From Boswellia sacra (lineage: Eukaryota > Streptophyta > Magnoliopsida > Sapindales > Burseraceae): a stretch of 64,000 bases of DNA. The notes beneath the pieces are model-generated. The model worked only from the letters and a program-made list of their open reading frames with translations. It was not told the origin of the DNA and ran no database searches. Location of the stretch: NCBI GenBank assembly GCA_013180625.2, contig SNVD02001362.1:248001-312000 (forward strand). Direction: 5' to 3'. A program made the position numbers and the translations under genes. Shown in pieces: positions 48,944-61,030 of this stretch. Position 1 is the first letter of the stretch. Each line of letters begins with the position of its first letter.

Positions 48944-51900
48944 ATCCATCTTGCAAAGAAAGCTTTGTCCTGGATGATGCAAGAATCAGACTACTTTTTG
49001 CTTCAGCCATTCTATTCTTAACTAGCAAATCATTGAGATATTTGGTTTGAGTTAGATATAAACCAGAAGCATCTCTGTAAGCCTCAAATCCCAAGAAATA
49101 ACTTAATGATCCAAGAGTTTTAAGAGCAAACAATTCATTCAAGTCAAATACTAATTTGTTTATGAGTGAAGAATAATTTTCAGTTATTAAGATGTCATCC
49201 ATATATACCTGAAGATATAGACTCTTTCCTGAAGAATGACAAACAAACAAGCTATTGTCTGAAACAGAATTAGTAAACCCCCACAATAGCAAAACTTGTT
49301 TAAGTTTGTCAAACCAAGCTCTAGGAGCTTGCTTTAATCCATATAATGCTTTATTAAGTTTACACACATATGAGGGATGAGTAGTATCAACAAAACCTTC
49401 TGGTTGAGCCATGTACACCTCTTCTTGCAAATCTCCATTCAGAAAAGCATTGTTGATGTTAACTTGTTGTATATCCCAGCCATAAGAAACTGCCAATGTT
49501 AATATGACTCTAATTGTTGAAGCTTTAACAACTGGACTAAAAGTTTCAAAGAAATCAAGGCCAGGTGTTCGTTGAAAACCCTTGGCAACAAGCCTAGCTT
49601 TATACTTTTGAAGAGTACCATCTGCATTATACTTAATCCGATACACCCATTTGTTTTCAACAATATTCATAGCATCATGAAATGGAACAAGAGTCCAGGT
49701 GGAATTTTGAAGCAAAGCATGATACTCTTCTTGCATTGCAGCTAACCATTAAGGATTTGATAATGCTTCCTGGATAGTAGTTGGTTCTATAGTAGAGAGA
49801 CTAAAGATGGCTGAGAGAGAATAAGGTAATTTGGGTTTAAGATGACCAGTTTTAGATCTGATTTGCATGGGATATGTGTTTAATGGTTGGGAGCTAGAGG
49901 ATGATGATTTATCTGATTGTACATGATCATTAGGATGAGTGTGTATAGTGTGAGAAGAGAGATTATGGTCACTTGCTAAAGAAGACTGATCTGCACATGC
50001 CAACATAGAAGGAGACTGACTTGTATTGGAAACTACAACCTGATTGTGAGCATCATATGAAAAAGAAGTAGGAAAAATCTGAGAAGAAGATTTACAACTA
50101 GCAGACTTAGAAGAAGAATCAGATTGAGAACAAAAATTAGACACAAAAGGAAAATCCATTTCATCAAAATTAACACTAATTGATATATATACTCTCCCAT
50201 CAGAACTTAAACATTTATAACCTCTATGAATAGGACTGTAACCTAAGAAGACACATTTGGAAGAGTGAAAATTGAATTTGTTTTTGTTATATGGTCTTAG
50301 GTATGGATAACAAGCACATCCAAACACTTTTAGAAAACGATAATCTGGTTTGGAATGAAAAAGAACTTCAAAAGGTGAATAATGTGACAAAGTGGAAGAA
50401 GGAAGTCAATTGATTAGATAAACTGTAGTTTGGAAAGCATCCCACCAAAATTGAAGTGGCATGGATGCTTGAGCTAGGAGAGTTAGTCCTACTTCTACAA
50501 TGTGTCTGTGTTTTCTCTCAGCTCTCCCATTTTGTTGATGCTGATAGGGACAAGGATGTTGAAAAAGAATGCCTTGAGCTGTAAGATAAGGTAAAAGGCT
50601 TCTGTATTCACCCCCCCAATCTGTTTGCACAAACTTGAGTTTCTTTTCAAATTGTTTTTCAACAAGAGTATGAAAGTTAATAAAGATTTGTTTTACCTCA
50701 GACTTAATTTGAAGGGGAAATATCCAAGTGTATTTCATAAAATCATCAACAAAGTGCACATAATATTTATAACCTTCTACAGAAGAAAGAGGAGCAGGTC
50801 CCCAAATGTCAGAGTGGACAAGTTCTAAAGGAAATTTTGTTTTATTGCTTGAACTTGGAAATGTAGCTTGACAAGCTTTACCATATTTACATAATGAGCA
50901 AAAGCTTTGTTTAGTAGCATTTGTAACATCAAGAGAAAGAAGTTTACATACTCGAGATACAACTTGACAACTTGGATGTCCTAATCTTCTCTGCCATAGA
51001 TCAAACTGATTACACACTTGACATAACTGTAGGAATAGAAGTGCAATTATGAGTGGAATTTACAGACTTAGAGAAAAGACCAAGTGAAGAAGATCCAGCA
51101 GTTGGCACATGTAATTTATAAAGGCCATCTTCAAGTGTTCCTTGAAGCAGAATTCTCCCCCAGATTTTGTTCTTAATGAGACAGAAAGTATCATAAAATT
51201 CAGCAATAACACTATTATCTTTTGTAAATTGAGACACACTAAGTAAATTCTTAGTTATTTTGGGAACATGAAGAATTTTGTTCAAAGAAAGAGATCTACC
51301 AGGAAATAACGAATTTAGTTATGTAGAACCAACATGCTGAATAGGTAGAGTATTACCATTACCAACAATAAGCTGCTCAGGTCCATTGTAATCTGCTTGA
51401 ATTGTAAGATTGTTCAGATTGGAGGTAATGTGATTTGTGGCTTCGCTATCCATGTACCAAGATGGATCATTCACAGTAGAAGGACTAGCAACAAATGCTT
51501 GAGAATTGCCTTGAAAACTTTGAGAATTCTGACTAGTTTGAGATCCAACAATAGTATTATTTGCATTGACCACACCTGCTCTGTTTGTGTGAGATATAGG
51601 GCCTTGATATTGAATATTGAACCTATGATAACACTGAATTGCTGAATGACCAGCTTTTCCACACACTTGACAGATAATCTTTCCTTTATTAAAATTCTTT
51701 CCTCTTGCCCTGCCTCTGTTATTTGGTGGACCTCCTCTAAAAAATTGAGAATATTGAGGATGAAATGATTCTGATGATTGCTTATACGAATACTGATTTC
51801 CATTGTTAAACTTCTTAGCAAAGTTAGCAGAGTATGAAGGAATACCAGTAGTAGAGAAATGAGCTACACTTGCACCTTGCACATTAACAGTGTAATTCGA

Positions 51901-52608
51901 ATTATACTGAGCAAGTCTTTGCTCATGAGACTCAAAAAGCAGCTGAGCCTCTTCAAGAGTGATGAAATCAGATCTGGAAGTAAGATTAACCACAACAGAC
52001 TCAAATTCTGGACCTAAGCCTCCATAAATGTATGTTAACAGCTCATCATCAGTCATGAGATTTCCAGTAGCAGAGATCTTATCTCCAATTTCTTTCATTT
52101 TCAGAATTTAATTAGTAATAGACATTGAACCTTTCTTTGTAGTTTGAAGCATACTACGCAAATTCATCAATTGAGATTTAGATTGAGAAATAAATAATCG
52201 GTCAAGAGTTTGCCATACCTCAAAGGAGCTTTTACACTTAACAACATAACCAAACATTGTTTCAGAAATCGAAGCCAAAAGCCAGCTGAGAATCAGTTTA
52301 TCCATGCGACACCGTAAAGTATATTCTGGATTATTTTGAGTTGAGATGACAGATGATCCATCGAAAGCTTGGATCTCAACAACTGATGGAGGACAAGTTC
52401 TTTCTCCAGTAAGAAAATCTTCAAGTCCATAAGCACTCAAAGCTGGAAAAATTTGTGACTTCCAGAAGCTAAAATTGTTCTTATTAAGTTTGAAAGATAG
52501 AGAGGGTAAGCTAGGTAGTGGCGGACTCAAGAAACTCATTTGAGAGAAGGTGAAATTTGATCTGTCAGAACTGTTTGGTAAGTGAGAAAATGTAGGAAAA
52601 TTTGCCAC
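48944..52608 (-). pseudogene. Broken gag-pol of the minus-strand Copia element
   Basis: Six successive open stretches (52108-52608, 51319-52098, 51010-51285, 50406-51017, 49749-50390, 48944-49736) together cover gag to most of RT. Breaks between them are single stops or small frame changes, so the order and spacing of domains are still normal for Copia. Nothing is gained by treating any stretch as a separate gene. Confidence 0.88.
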
Positions 52609-52635
52609 GACTTTCGTCTCTTGGCTCTGATACCA

Positions 52636-52936
52636 TGAAGAAAAGACAGAATTCTTTTATTATTTTCGGATTAATCTCACTTAATCCAGATCAATTGTAC
52701 ATCATTATATATATATACACATACAAGAAACAATGTTTAACTGCCTAACAAATCTTGCTGAGTCAGCTACCACATGACTTTTCATCAATTGCATGAGTTA
52801 TATTCCTATACATGCTTTATCATAATGCCTTATTACAACTGCAGCTTATCAACTACTGACTTTTATCACAAGCAACTCTAATCCAGACGTATCCAGCTTA
52901 GCTTGATGCTCATCAACAATACTAGCCAATGCTTCA
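52636..52936 (-). repeat. 5' LTR of the truncated Copia element
   Basis: It directly abuts the primer site at 52635. Forward ends TGAAG...CTTCA make perfect 5-base inverted termini; an alternative outer end at 52918 (TCAACA) cannot be excluded. No second LTR exists in the window to confirm it. Confidence 0.65.
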
Positions 52937-53149
52937 GAAACTTAATTTATTAAATTTTCTTTCTTTTTCAGAAGTAATCAAGAATTAGATAAAGCCATTG
53001 ATACATACATCTTAGGGGGATTTTCCCATCTGAAGAACTTAATTTTTGTATTCTTGGATCAAGTTATTGAAAGTCATACCCAATTTCAACACCAAGGTAG
53101 AAAGAACCCAAACGTTATAATTGATCACGCATTAGCCAATGAAAATAAG

Positions 53150-53610
53150 ATCAGTGAGACTTTGAATCTGGAATTATACTTATAAATAGTCCATAAATTA
53201 AATTTAATGGTGCATTTAGATGGATTCTTTCAACTTTCTAAACGCATCCTTAACAAATTATATTTATTCATTACCCTTGCTTTTATAATTAAGTTCCATT
53301 ATCTAAAATATTTTGTGAAGAAAATAAAACCGAATTACAATATAAGCAACCTCTGTTTGATTACAATTGTAGGATGTTACAAACACAGATGTTTTTACCT
53401 TGATGTTGCAAATTAATACAATGAGTAACTGCACCACACATTACCCAGCACACAATTTTGTGGACTCTATAGATAAAAACTTGATGTGAACCAAACCAAC
53501 TTATGATTTGTTTATTCATGTAAGCATAAGAGCTGGAGAACAGAGTATCATAAGCGTCTCTGCTGTTGTGCTCAAAATAGCCCTTCTGCTTGACTCCAAC
53601 AAAAATCTAA
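53150..53610. repeat. Local dispersed repeat, copy 1
   Basis: Shares with copies near 54050-54480 and 56610-56800 the words TTTGTGGACTCT.TAGATAAA and CTTATGATTT.TT, in the same orientation and order. The first half also matches copy 2 (GAAAATAAGA.CAG followed by a T-rich stretch). No coding content. Confidence 0.7.
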
Positions 53611-54049
53611 CTAGCTAAGGCCTCTTTGTCGTATGATATATTACAGAAAAGTTAGTCTTAACTTGTGCTTACTGCTATAATAGTCAGCAAAAAGGACAAA
53701 ACACATGAAAAGCAACAAGCAGTAGCAAACAATTTTGGGATGAAATCAAATTAGTGGTAAAGGATGCGATTGAAGTTAAAAGAGTGACCCATTGCCTTTT
53801 TGTGTTAGTTTTTTTAAAAAGCTAGCATTGTAGCTTGAACCCGAAAGAAAATTCACTTGATGAAAGAGAACTGATGTGAGTTTTGTCTTAATTAAACAAA
53901 CAATAATTATTGAGAGCAAATCAATGATGTTTAAGATGCTCTTTGCAGAAGTATAGGGATATTCAAAGAATCTCAGCACCCATCTTAACGGAGAACGAAC
54001 ATCCAACCGCCAAAATTAATTTACTAGTCAACAATTAAGATTAACGGTC

Positions 54050-54480
54050 AGAGGTAATCATTATGCATATGAAAATAAGAATCAGACCATGAATCATGCA
54101 CAATTTGGTGGAATCTTTCCAGTTGTCGCAACATATCTTTTACAATTTATATTAATTCATTAATCTTGAATTTTGTTAATTCCAAGCATCTAAAATTCTT
54201 GTTAACAAAATAAAAACTGATTGATGTCAAATAATAAGGAGCGTATATTTAATTAATTAAACCCAGAGGATGTCACGTACACCAGGTCTTTTCCTTGATG
54301 TTCAACATTTCCAGTTACTATAATGAATAACTAGACATGGCACAAAACGTTTGTGGACTCTTTAGATAAAACTTGAAGCAAACAAACTTATGATTTATTA
54401 TATTCACATAAGCATACAAGTTAAAAAACGCAGCATCAGAAACCTCTCTGCTACAATGCTATAAACAAACTTAAGATTTA
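54050..54480. repeat. Local dispersed repeat, copy 2
   Basis: About 900 bases after copy 1 and collinear with it. It is closer to copy 3 than to copy 1 (GCAAACAAACTTATGATTTATTA and AGAAACCTCTCTGCTACAATG in both). Confidence 0.7.
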
Positions 54481-54602
54481 TTGTGTGTTTCATTAAGGAA
54501 AATTGAATTAGAAGGAATGTTGGCAAGTTTTAGTATTCCTCGGGCAAGAATTAAATAAAGTGATTTTCATTTGAAAATCATAACTCCAATAGAAGCACTT
54601 TT

Positions 54603-55903
54603 GGGGCGTGTTTGGGAGGCGGGTCTAATGACTCCAATGGTCGGGACTGGTCTGTTTTTTAAAATTTTGTCCTTGACCCATGTTTGTGTGATTTTTCGAA
54701 TCTAGGACCGGATAATTCATTAGTCTCCACCCTCCCAATAGGCCCAAAATCTTGGGACAAGGAGACCCGCCTCCCCCCATGGGTCTCCAAGGCCCAGACT
54801 GGGGCTCTGTCTCTCTCTCTTTTTTTTTTAATTTAAATAATGATTATTAATAATTTAAATATTAAATAAATATTAAATATGATAAATAATTGTATTTTAA
54901 TTTATCATATTTTAATATCAATAATTATATTATGTAATTTATTATATTCAATATTTTAAATAAAAATAAAAATAATTAATAAATATTAAAAATGATAAAT
55001 ATTTATATTATAATTTATAAAATTTTTAATCTATCACATTTTGATATTAATAATGCTAACATATAATTCATTATTTTCAATAATTTAAATAATGATTAAT
55101 AACATTTAAATATAATATAATTGATAAATAATAAAATACAATAAATAATTTTATTTTAAATTGAATATCATCTTATTCATAATATTAAATAATAAGACAT
55201 TTTTTAAACTGAAATTAATTATATAATAATATAGTAAATAAATAAAATATTATTAAAATACAATAAAATAAATCTATTATCATATTAGTAAAAATTATTT
55301 ATTATAATTTAAATATAAAATAATATTATTTTTATACATAAAAACAAAAAATAAATAAATGTGATTAATAATTTAATGAAATTAAGAGATTACAGTTTTA
55401 TTAAAACAATAATATGAGGAATAATTAAATTAATATATATTTAAAATCAAAATTATAATAAATAATAATAAAATAATAGATGAGAAAAATATTATAAAAT
55501 AAATTTAGTATACAATAAGTAATTATTATTATAATAAGACAATTATTATTAGACGACTAATAATTTAAAGGAATTATAATATTATAGAAATATTATGATA
55601 AAATTAATGTAATATTATGAATATTTTATAAATAAATTAATTAAATTTTATTCAAATTAAATTTGCATAAAAATTAAACAAATCTATGTTTTTAATTAAA
55701 TTTTATTCAAATTAAATTTGCATAAAAATTAAACAAATCTATGTTTTTAAAATTAATTTCTTAAAAATTATCACATAATAATATAGTCTAGTTCCATATT
55801 GCACGAAACATAAAGCAAAACTATATATAGTCCAGTCCCAAATTCTCAATCTCAAACCAATCCTAATCATTATTCAGTCTAGTCCCAACTCTCAAACACA
55901 ACC
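54603..55903. mobile_element. AT-rich 1.3-kb element with degenerate inverted ends (hAT-like, nonautonomous)
   Basis: The left end reads GGGGCGTGTTTGGGAGG and the right end, on the other strand, AGGTTGTGTTTGAGAGTTGG. GGGACTGG(T/A)CT occurs just inside both ends in inverted order. The interior (about 54830-55790) is almost pure A and T, with no ORF. GTGTTTGG-type ends are common in nonautonomous hAT elements of plants, but I found no clear 8-base duplication. Confidence 0.5.
55638..55747. repeat. Exact 55-bp direct duplication
   Basis: Two adjacent identical copies inside the AT-rich element; both contain CAAATTAAATTTGCATAAAA and end CAAATCTATG plus a T run. Confidence 0.9.
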
Positions 55904-55959
55904 TTGTTTTCTTAAGAAGTTTATAGTCTTTATTTGTTGATAAGTTAAGGTTTAAGATG

Positions 55960-56600
55960 CTAGTGATGAAAACCCAGGGTTTTGTGAATTACGGGAGAGG
56001 ATTGTGAAAATTTCTGCAGTTATTTTACTTTCATTTAGATTCTCAAATTTATGTATGGTAAAATTCACATCTCAATGGTTCTAAAAAATTTTACTTCATT
56101 GAAAAAGGTTGAGCATTTGATTTTTTTTTTGAATTTTTTAACATGATTTTACAATCCTCGAATTTTCAGTTTTCTGTTGGAGGACAGTATTACAAAAAGC
56201 ATTTGAGGTGCCTAGAGATCTTGTAAAATTATGAAAATTTTCAGATTTACTTGTCTTTGTTTCTAGTTTAAATTTAGAAAATTTTATGATTTTATGAAGT
56301 AACCATGAATTGTTTTATATTTTCAAATGAAGGAAGGCCAATTCTGAAAGCTATGTTATGGAACTAATATACACTAACACTTAAATTATGTGAGGTCCTT
56401 AATGGATTCAAATGTTATGAAAATTTACATGATTTTACATATATATTTCTAAAAGGTCTTTGTAAATATTAGACCATTTAGACGAGTAGATTATTAATTA
56501 AAAATAATAGGATCAGCATTTCTATGTCTTGGAAGTTTGAAGGTGAAGTTAATTAGCATTAATTGGACTATGATATGAAGTTGGTGTTTGGGAATATTAA
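55960..56600. repeat. Second copy of the noncoding family seen in the RAD21 intron
   Basis: Collinear similarity with 42060-42740. Shared landmarks are a GATTCTCAAATTTAT word, GAGGT.(C/T)CTAGAG.TCTT, and near the end GGA(C/T)TA.GATATGAAGTTGG. No LTR or ORF. Confidence 0.65.
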
Positions 56601-56609
56601 GCATTATTC

Positions 56610-56800
56610 AAAAGAGTTTGTGGACTCTTTAGATAAAACTTGAAGCAAACAAACTTATGATTTATTACATTCATATAAGCATTCATGTTAAAATAAAACG
56701 GAGCGTCAGAAACCTCTCTGCTACAATGATACAGACAATAAATTTTGAGTGGCCCTATTACTTGACTCCAAACATAATTCTAGCTAAGCCAAGTTTGCTG
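56610..56800. repeat. Local dispersed repeat, copy 3 (partial)
   Basis: Begins at the TTTGTGGACTCTTTAGATAAA word and continues past ACTTGACTCCAA, which copy 1 also has (near 53590). It directly follows the noncoding family copy at 55960-56600. Confidence 0.7.
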
Positions 56801-57299
56801 TCAAATAAATACACTGCATAAAATATAAAAGGTTGGAGTATAAATCTTTTATTGAACTCATATCCATGTGTAAAGTTTACAATTGCATTGGCCGAGCCTA
56901 TAACAATTATGACCGATCAAGTGAAAAGCATGACAATTCAGCTTCTTTAATTCTTCACATGGGCTTAGTTCTGACTACGGGTGAGATAAAACTGCAGAAT
57001 TTAACTTTTAACACTACACCGTTCTAAATTCCTCCTATAAGAATTATAAAAAGTGATTTATAAGTAAACTGTAGATAATAGAACAACTAAACAAATTTTG
57101 CAACAGTGTGAACGTAATTATCAACTCGTTTTCCTTTTTTATTTACCTTATGAGCCTTTGGCAAATGAAAATAGATATGATGTAAACCAAATTGAAATTA
57201 AACAGAGACAACAACAGGACAACTACGATGCAAAAAACTATGGATTATAGAACAGAGCATGGTGATACAACAAAACAACATCAAGTGTGTTCTTCATTA

Positions 57300-57500
57300 T
57301 CAAACAATCGAAAACCCAGCCCACTAAAGCCCGCCCATTAGTGCCTTAATATAAAAACAAAAATGAAAAAAAGGAGAGGAAAGAGAAAGCAAGGACAGTG
57401 ACGAGATTGAGAGAGGGACAGGGAGAATGGTGATGAGGTTAAAACGGTGGCTGTTTGAAGAGTAAAAACCAGGTAAGTTTCATCATTTCTAAGCAAATAT
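57300..57500. repeat. Third fragment of the RAD21-intron noncoding family
   Basis: Resembles 41690-41860: CCCAGCCCA, a GAGA-rich purine stretch, a GGCTGTT.GAAGA word, then ACCAGGTAA or ACAGGTAA before ATTTC. Short and diverged. Confidence 0.45.
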
Positions 57501-57899
57501 TTGAATAAATATATTACATATTCTAATTATGCCTATGATTAAAATTAAATTAAATAATGAGATATATTCAGAATAATAAAGATATAGAACATTATTTATA
57601 TCTTTATTATTATAGATAGAAATGATGAAATGGTTTCGTCTTTCGGACAAATTATCCTTGTGCTGGGCTGGGATTTGCTGGCAATACAGATGTGCCGCTT
57701 TTTAACCCCCCCGATGACTAACAGGTCCTCAGTTTGTAATTTCCTGCAACCTCGTTCACTCTCTCCGGACCAATCTTGGAGTTCATTGTCTCTTGCAATT
57801 TTGCTTTCTAAATGTTCGTGAAACTGTCTAAATGGTACCTGTCACGTGCTTTGGGAGTAGAAAATCACCAAGAGTTTAAAAAATGGTGAAATGGAGGTA

Positions 57900-59864
57900 G
57901 GACCTTTCACGAATCAACTTGCATTGACCCATCAGCAGTCACTGAGATTGGAGCAATAGTTCATCCAAAAGCGGTGCTGGGTGCGGAAGTTTGTGTTGGA
58001 TCAGGAACTACTGTTGGACCTGTGGTTACCATCGGTCAATCAACGAATATGGGGTATGATAAATAGCTTACTTTAAATTTAGTATTTTTAACATTTTACC
58101 AGTAAGTGGTGCTCTATATTTTGTTTCCATACAGTTACGATATTGCACTCAGTAATTGCATTATTGGCGATTCATGTGTAATTCACAAGGGGGTGTGCAA
58201 TTGTCAAGATGGTACGATGGATTATTCAAAAATTTGATATCTTGATTTATTTTGTATTTTTCAATTTGGAGTAGAGTTGTAATTTTACTATAAGTTGAGT
58301 GTTACCCTCTCAAATTGGCTTCTATGTTGTCATTTCACAGCGGTTTGGATTTTTTGTGGATGAGCATGGCAACATGGTGAATAAGCCTCAGGTTAGTTTT
58401 TCTTCTCAAGGATATCCTTCAAATAAAGTATTAAAATGTGACGGTAAACACATTTCATGGGAATCTATCTTGTGGTCATCATACCATATATGTGTTTTTT
58501 CCTATATCTTTTAACACTTGTTAGCCTTTCGAAGAAAAGTGAAGATGTCTCTTAGATATCTAGTTCAAATTTGTATCAGTAACTAAAGTGTTCTATTATA
58601 TGTTTCTCTCTTTCCTCAGATGCTGAATGTAGGATAGGAAACCATGTGGAGATTGATGCAAATACCTGCATTGACAAGTTGAGATATGTGTTGGCTTTCC
58701 ATATTAAATATCTATATTTTCATCAACTTGCTTGCATTTGGCAGCTGGCTAAAGTTAATATTGAGTTGCCAGTTATTGGTTTTGCAGTTGGAGAGATACT
58801 GTCATAGGGGACCATTCAAAGATAGATAATTAGGTTCAGGTGGGATCTGCCCTCATGCATTGTCAATTATTCTGTGTTTCTAGGTGAAAAACAGAAACAG
58901 ATACACCTACATTACATAACAACTTATCTGCTTTCCTTCTCAGATTGGAGACAATGTAATTACTTGGAAAAGTTGTATGCTTTGTGGACCAGTTGGAATT
59001 GCAGACTCCATGACATATGTTACTTTTTTTTTTCCCCTCCTTTAGTTTTGAATCTTGAGTTTAACTTGCAAATGATAGGACTTACTTTGAAAGACTACAT
59101 CAGCTTTACAACTTCCTTAAATCTATGTCATTTTTTGTTCTAAAGGATATGTTTGTGATCATGTGTCTATTGCTTCAAAGGTATTTACTTGAAAAGCATA
59201 AAACATCGGCTCTCTCAATGGTGGAGATAGTTCTGTTAATTTTAGTTATATTTATTTGACTTAGTTATAGGGTAAAGTCATAAGGTATCAAACTATGACC
59301 TTTTGGTTAGAGTGGAGATGGCTTTGCATTGGAGTAAGTTTTACTCTGCTTTCCATCTAAGTCAGCCTTAATATTTCTGCTGTTGTTTGAAGCAGATAGA
59401 AAGTGCAATTAAACAAAGACCTTCTGTCTGCCAACCTAAATACTTGATTAGTTCTTCCTCCGAATAAGTACTCATGTTCATTTTACCGCAATAATACAAA
59501 ATTTGGTCTTGTAACCATTTTTGGACTGCTTTAATTGATTGAAGACTTGAGCTTTAATTACTGCTATATGTGGAAGCAGCTCCTACTTGCTCCTAATAGC
59601 TGTGTCACCAAGGATATCAAGGAATTGGCGATTATGGTGGCTTCTCTGCTGTGAGTATTTATTTTCATGCTCTTAGTTTAACTTTGAGAAGTAGTTGGAT
59701 TGAAAGATTAGTCATCAGCCAAACATCCTGGTTTTAGTTTACTATTAAGGCATCAATCATGATATTGGTTAATAACTCCCTTGTATGCCCTCCAGGTTCG
59801 AATTCATGAATGGAGAAGCCAAATTGCTTCTTGGTGTTGTACCGCAAAGAATAGCATCTCTTGA
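57900..59864 (+). pseudogene. Relic of an LpxD-like UDP-3-O-acylglucosamine N-acyltransferase gene
   Basis: Plant LpxD homologues are mitochondrial left-handed-beta-helix acyltransferases of a lipid-A-like pathway. Exon-like pieces in order: about 57925-58053 (hexapeptide repeats IGAIVHPKAVLGAEVCVG), 58135-58211 (NCIIGDSCVIHKGV), about 58341-58391 (FGFFVDEHGNMVNKPQ), about 58620-58685 (IGNHVEIDANTCID), about 58788-58840 (SWRDTVIGDHSKIDN), 58943-59025 (SCMLCGPVGIADS), about 59139-59180 (DHVSIASKV), about 59580-59651 (NSCVTKDIKE) and 59796-59864 (VRIHEWRSQIAS). Breaks: TAG in place of the Leu after KIDN near 58831, and frame faults at the third and fourth pieces. No credible N-terminal targeting exon lies upstream. 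Splice sites partly survive, so this was once an intron-containing gene, not a processed copy. Confidence 0.8.
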
Positions 59865-60152
59865 GTTATTAGACATTCGGTCCACATTCAGGTCATCTTG
59901 TTAGGAAAGAATTGTAATATTTATGTCTGTATTTGTAGGTTAACTGGTTAAAGATTCCTTGCCAGGATGGCTTGAAATAGGCAAAAGACATTGCGGAAAG
60001 TTAGTGGTTGATTTGTAAGAAGTTAGACATTTTCTAATTTTTTACCGGAGCTTATTGATTTCACCATAAAGCAGTCAAAATGGCTTGCATTGAGAGTTTA
60101 TTTGTCAGCTTTGGCCAAAGAAGTTTGTGAAGACATCATCATGGTTGCTTAT

Positions 60153-60928
60153 TGTCATGGCCTTGTTGTTTCACAAGCAGAGACCGTGCGGCCTTAAGTG
60201 CTAACACTCTTTAAAGTGCGCTTAAGTAAACTTTAAACCGCTAGTAGAGAGATTTAGATGAGAAAATATTTACTATACATAAGCAAATGTACAAGGCTTT
60301 TGGATTATAGAGACACTTAAGTACAAGGCTCTTAGACCTTTAAGTTTAGTATGACTTGTTTACAAATGAGGGCTCACCCTTATTTATAAAGAAGCACCTC
60401 TTTAATGTGTGTCTAATGTTGTGTCACAGGTCGCTACCCTATTGGCCAACCAATATACTTAGAACATTCCTACTTTAGATCCTTTCTAGATATTTACATG
60501 CATACTTATTAGCTAAATAATTCTAGAGACATCTACAAGTGGCTAGACAGCACTACACAATATTAGGGAATTCTACCATACACTAGTTAACCTAGGTATC
60601 CCTAGAATGTCATAGACTCGAGATATTTTCCTATGCTTCTGGAATCTTCCGTGGCCTTTCATTACCTTCCGCCATCTTTCGAACTCTTCCAAAGCCTTTT
60701 TGAGTCTTCCGCACCTTTCCTGTGCCTTCCGAAACCTTGCGAACCCTTTCGAAGTGTTCCAAAATGTTTCGAAATCTTCCAAAACACCACGCCCAATCTT
60801 TGCACCATTGAATTCTTCTTAACATAAAGATCCTAAATCACTTTAATACTTGCCCTGAAATCACATTCTTTGTGCACTTTGGTGTAAGCTTGGCACGAAA
60901 TCGTGCACGTGTTGCATGGGGCTTGACA
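60153..60928 (-). repeat. 3' LTR of the nonautonomous gypsy element
   Basis: 776 bases with ends TGTCA and TGACA. The stretch 60153-60470 matches the truncated LTR at 62906-63245 with many differences, so the element is older than the one at 27 kb. Its U3 part carries a 10-bp-phased array. Confidence 0.85.
60641..60780. repeat. Fourteen 10-bp units in perfect phase inside LTR U3
   Basis: From 60641 to 60780, almost every tenth base pair repeats a TTCC or TTTC core, for fourteen units without an indel (for example GAACTCTTCC, GCACCTTTCC, GAAACCTTGC, GAAATCTTCC). The consensus is roughly GAAN(C/T)CTTCC. The ORFs that cross it on both strands are by-products of this repetition. Confidence 0.9.
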
Positions 60929-61030
60929 TCCTTCCTTACTCGATTTTGTGACGCCCTTGTTGCATCTTCAAAGACTTCCCAAAGTTTGCGAGTGAGCATT
61001 CTTACAACCTTGTCGTCGCTTTCTTCTTGC

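Larger units (their letters stand above)
48944..52936 (-). mobile_element. Ty1/copia retrotransposon cut off in reverse transcriptase (3' end missing)
   Basis: Read on the minus strand: 5' LTR at 52636-52936, Met-tRNA primer site (52621-52635), gag (about 51319-52608) with zinc knuckle CQVCGKAGHSAIQC, integrase (WQRRLGHPS near 50990; HSDIWGPAPLSS near 50800), and reverse transcriptase (YGLKQAPRAWFDKL near 49300; VYMDDILIT near 49200). The pol frame is lost at about 48944, before the end of RT. RNase H and the 3' LTR are absent. The reading frame is also interrupted near 52100, 51300, 51010, 50400 and 49745. It is therefore dead and truncated. Confidence 0.9.

Noticed and set aside
60573..60827. 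Lys/Arg/Phe-rich ORFs on both strands
   Set aside because: Produced by the 10-bp repeat array in the LTR; the periodic peptide is a by-product.
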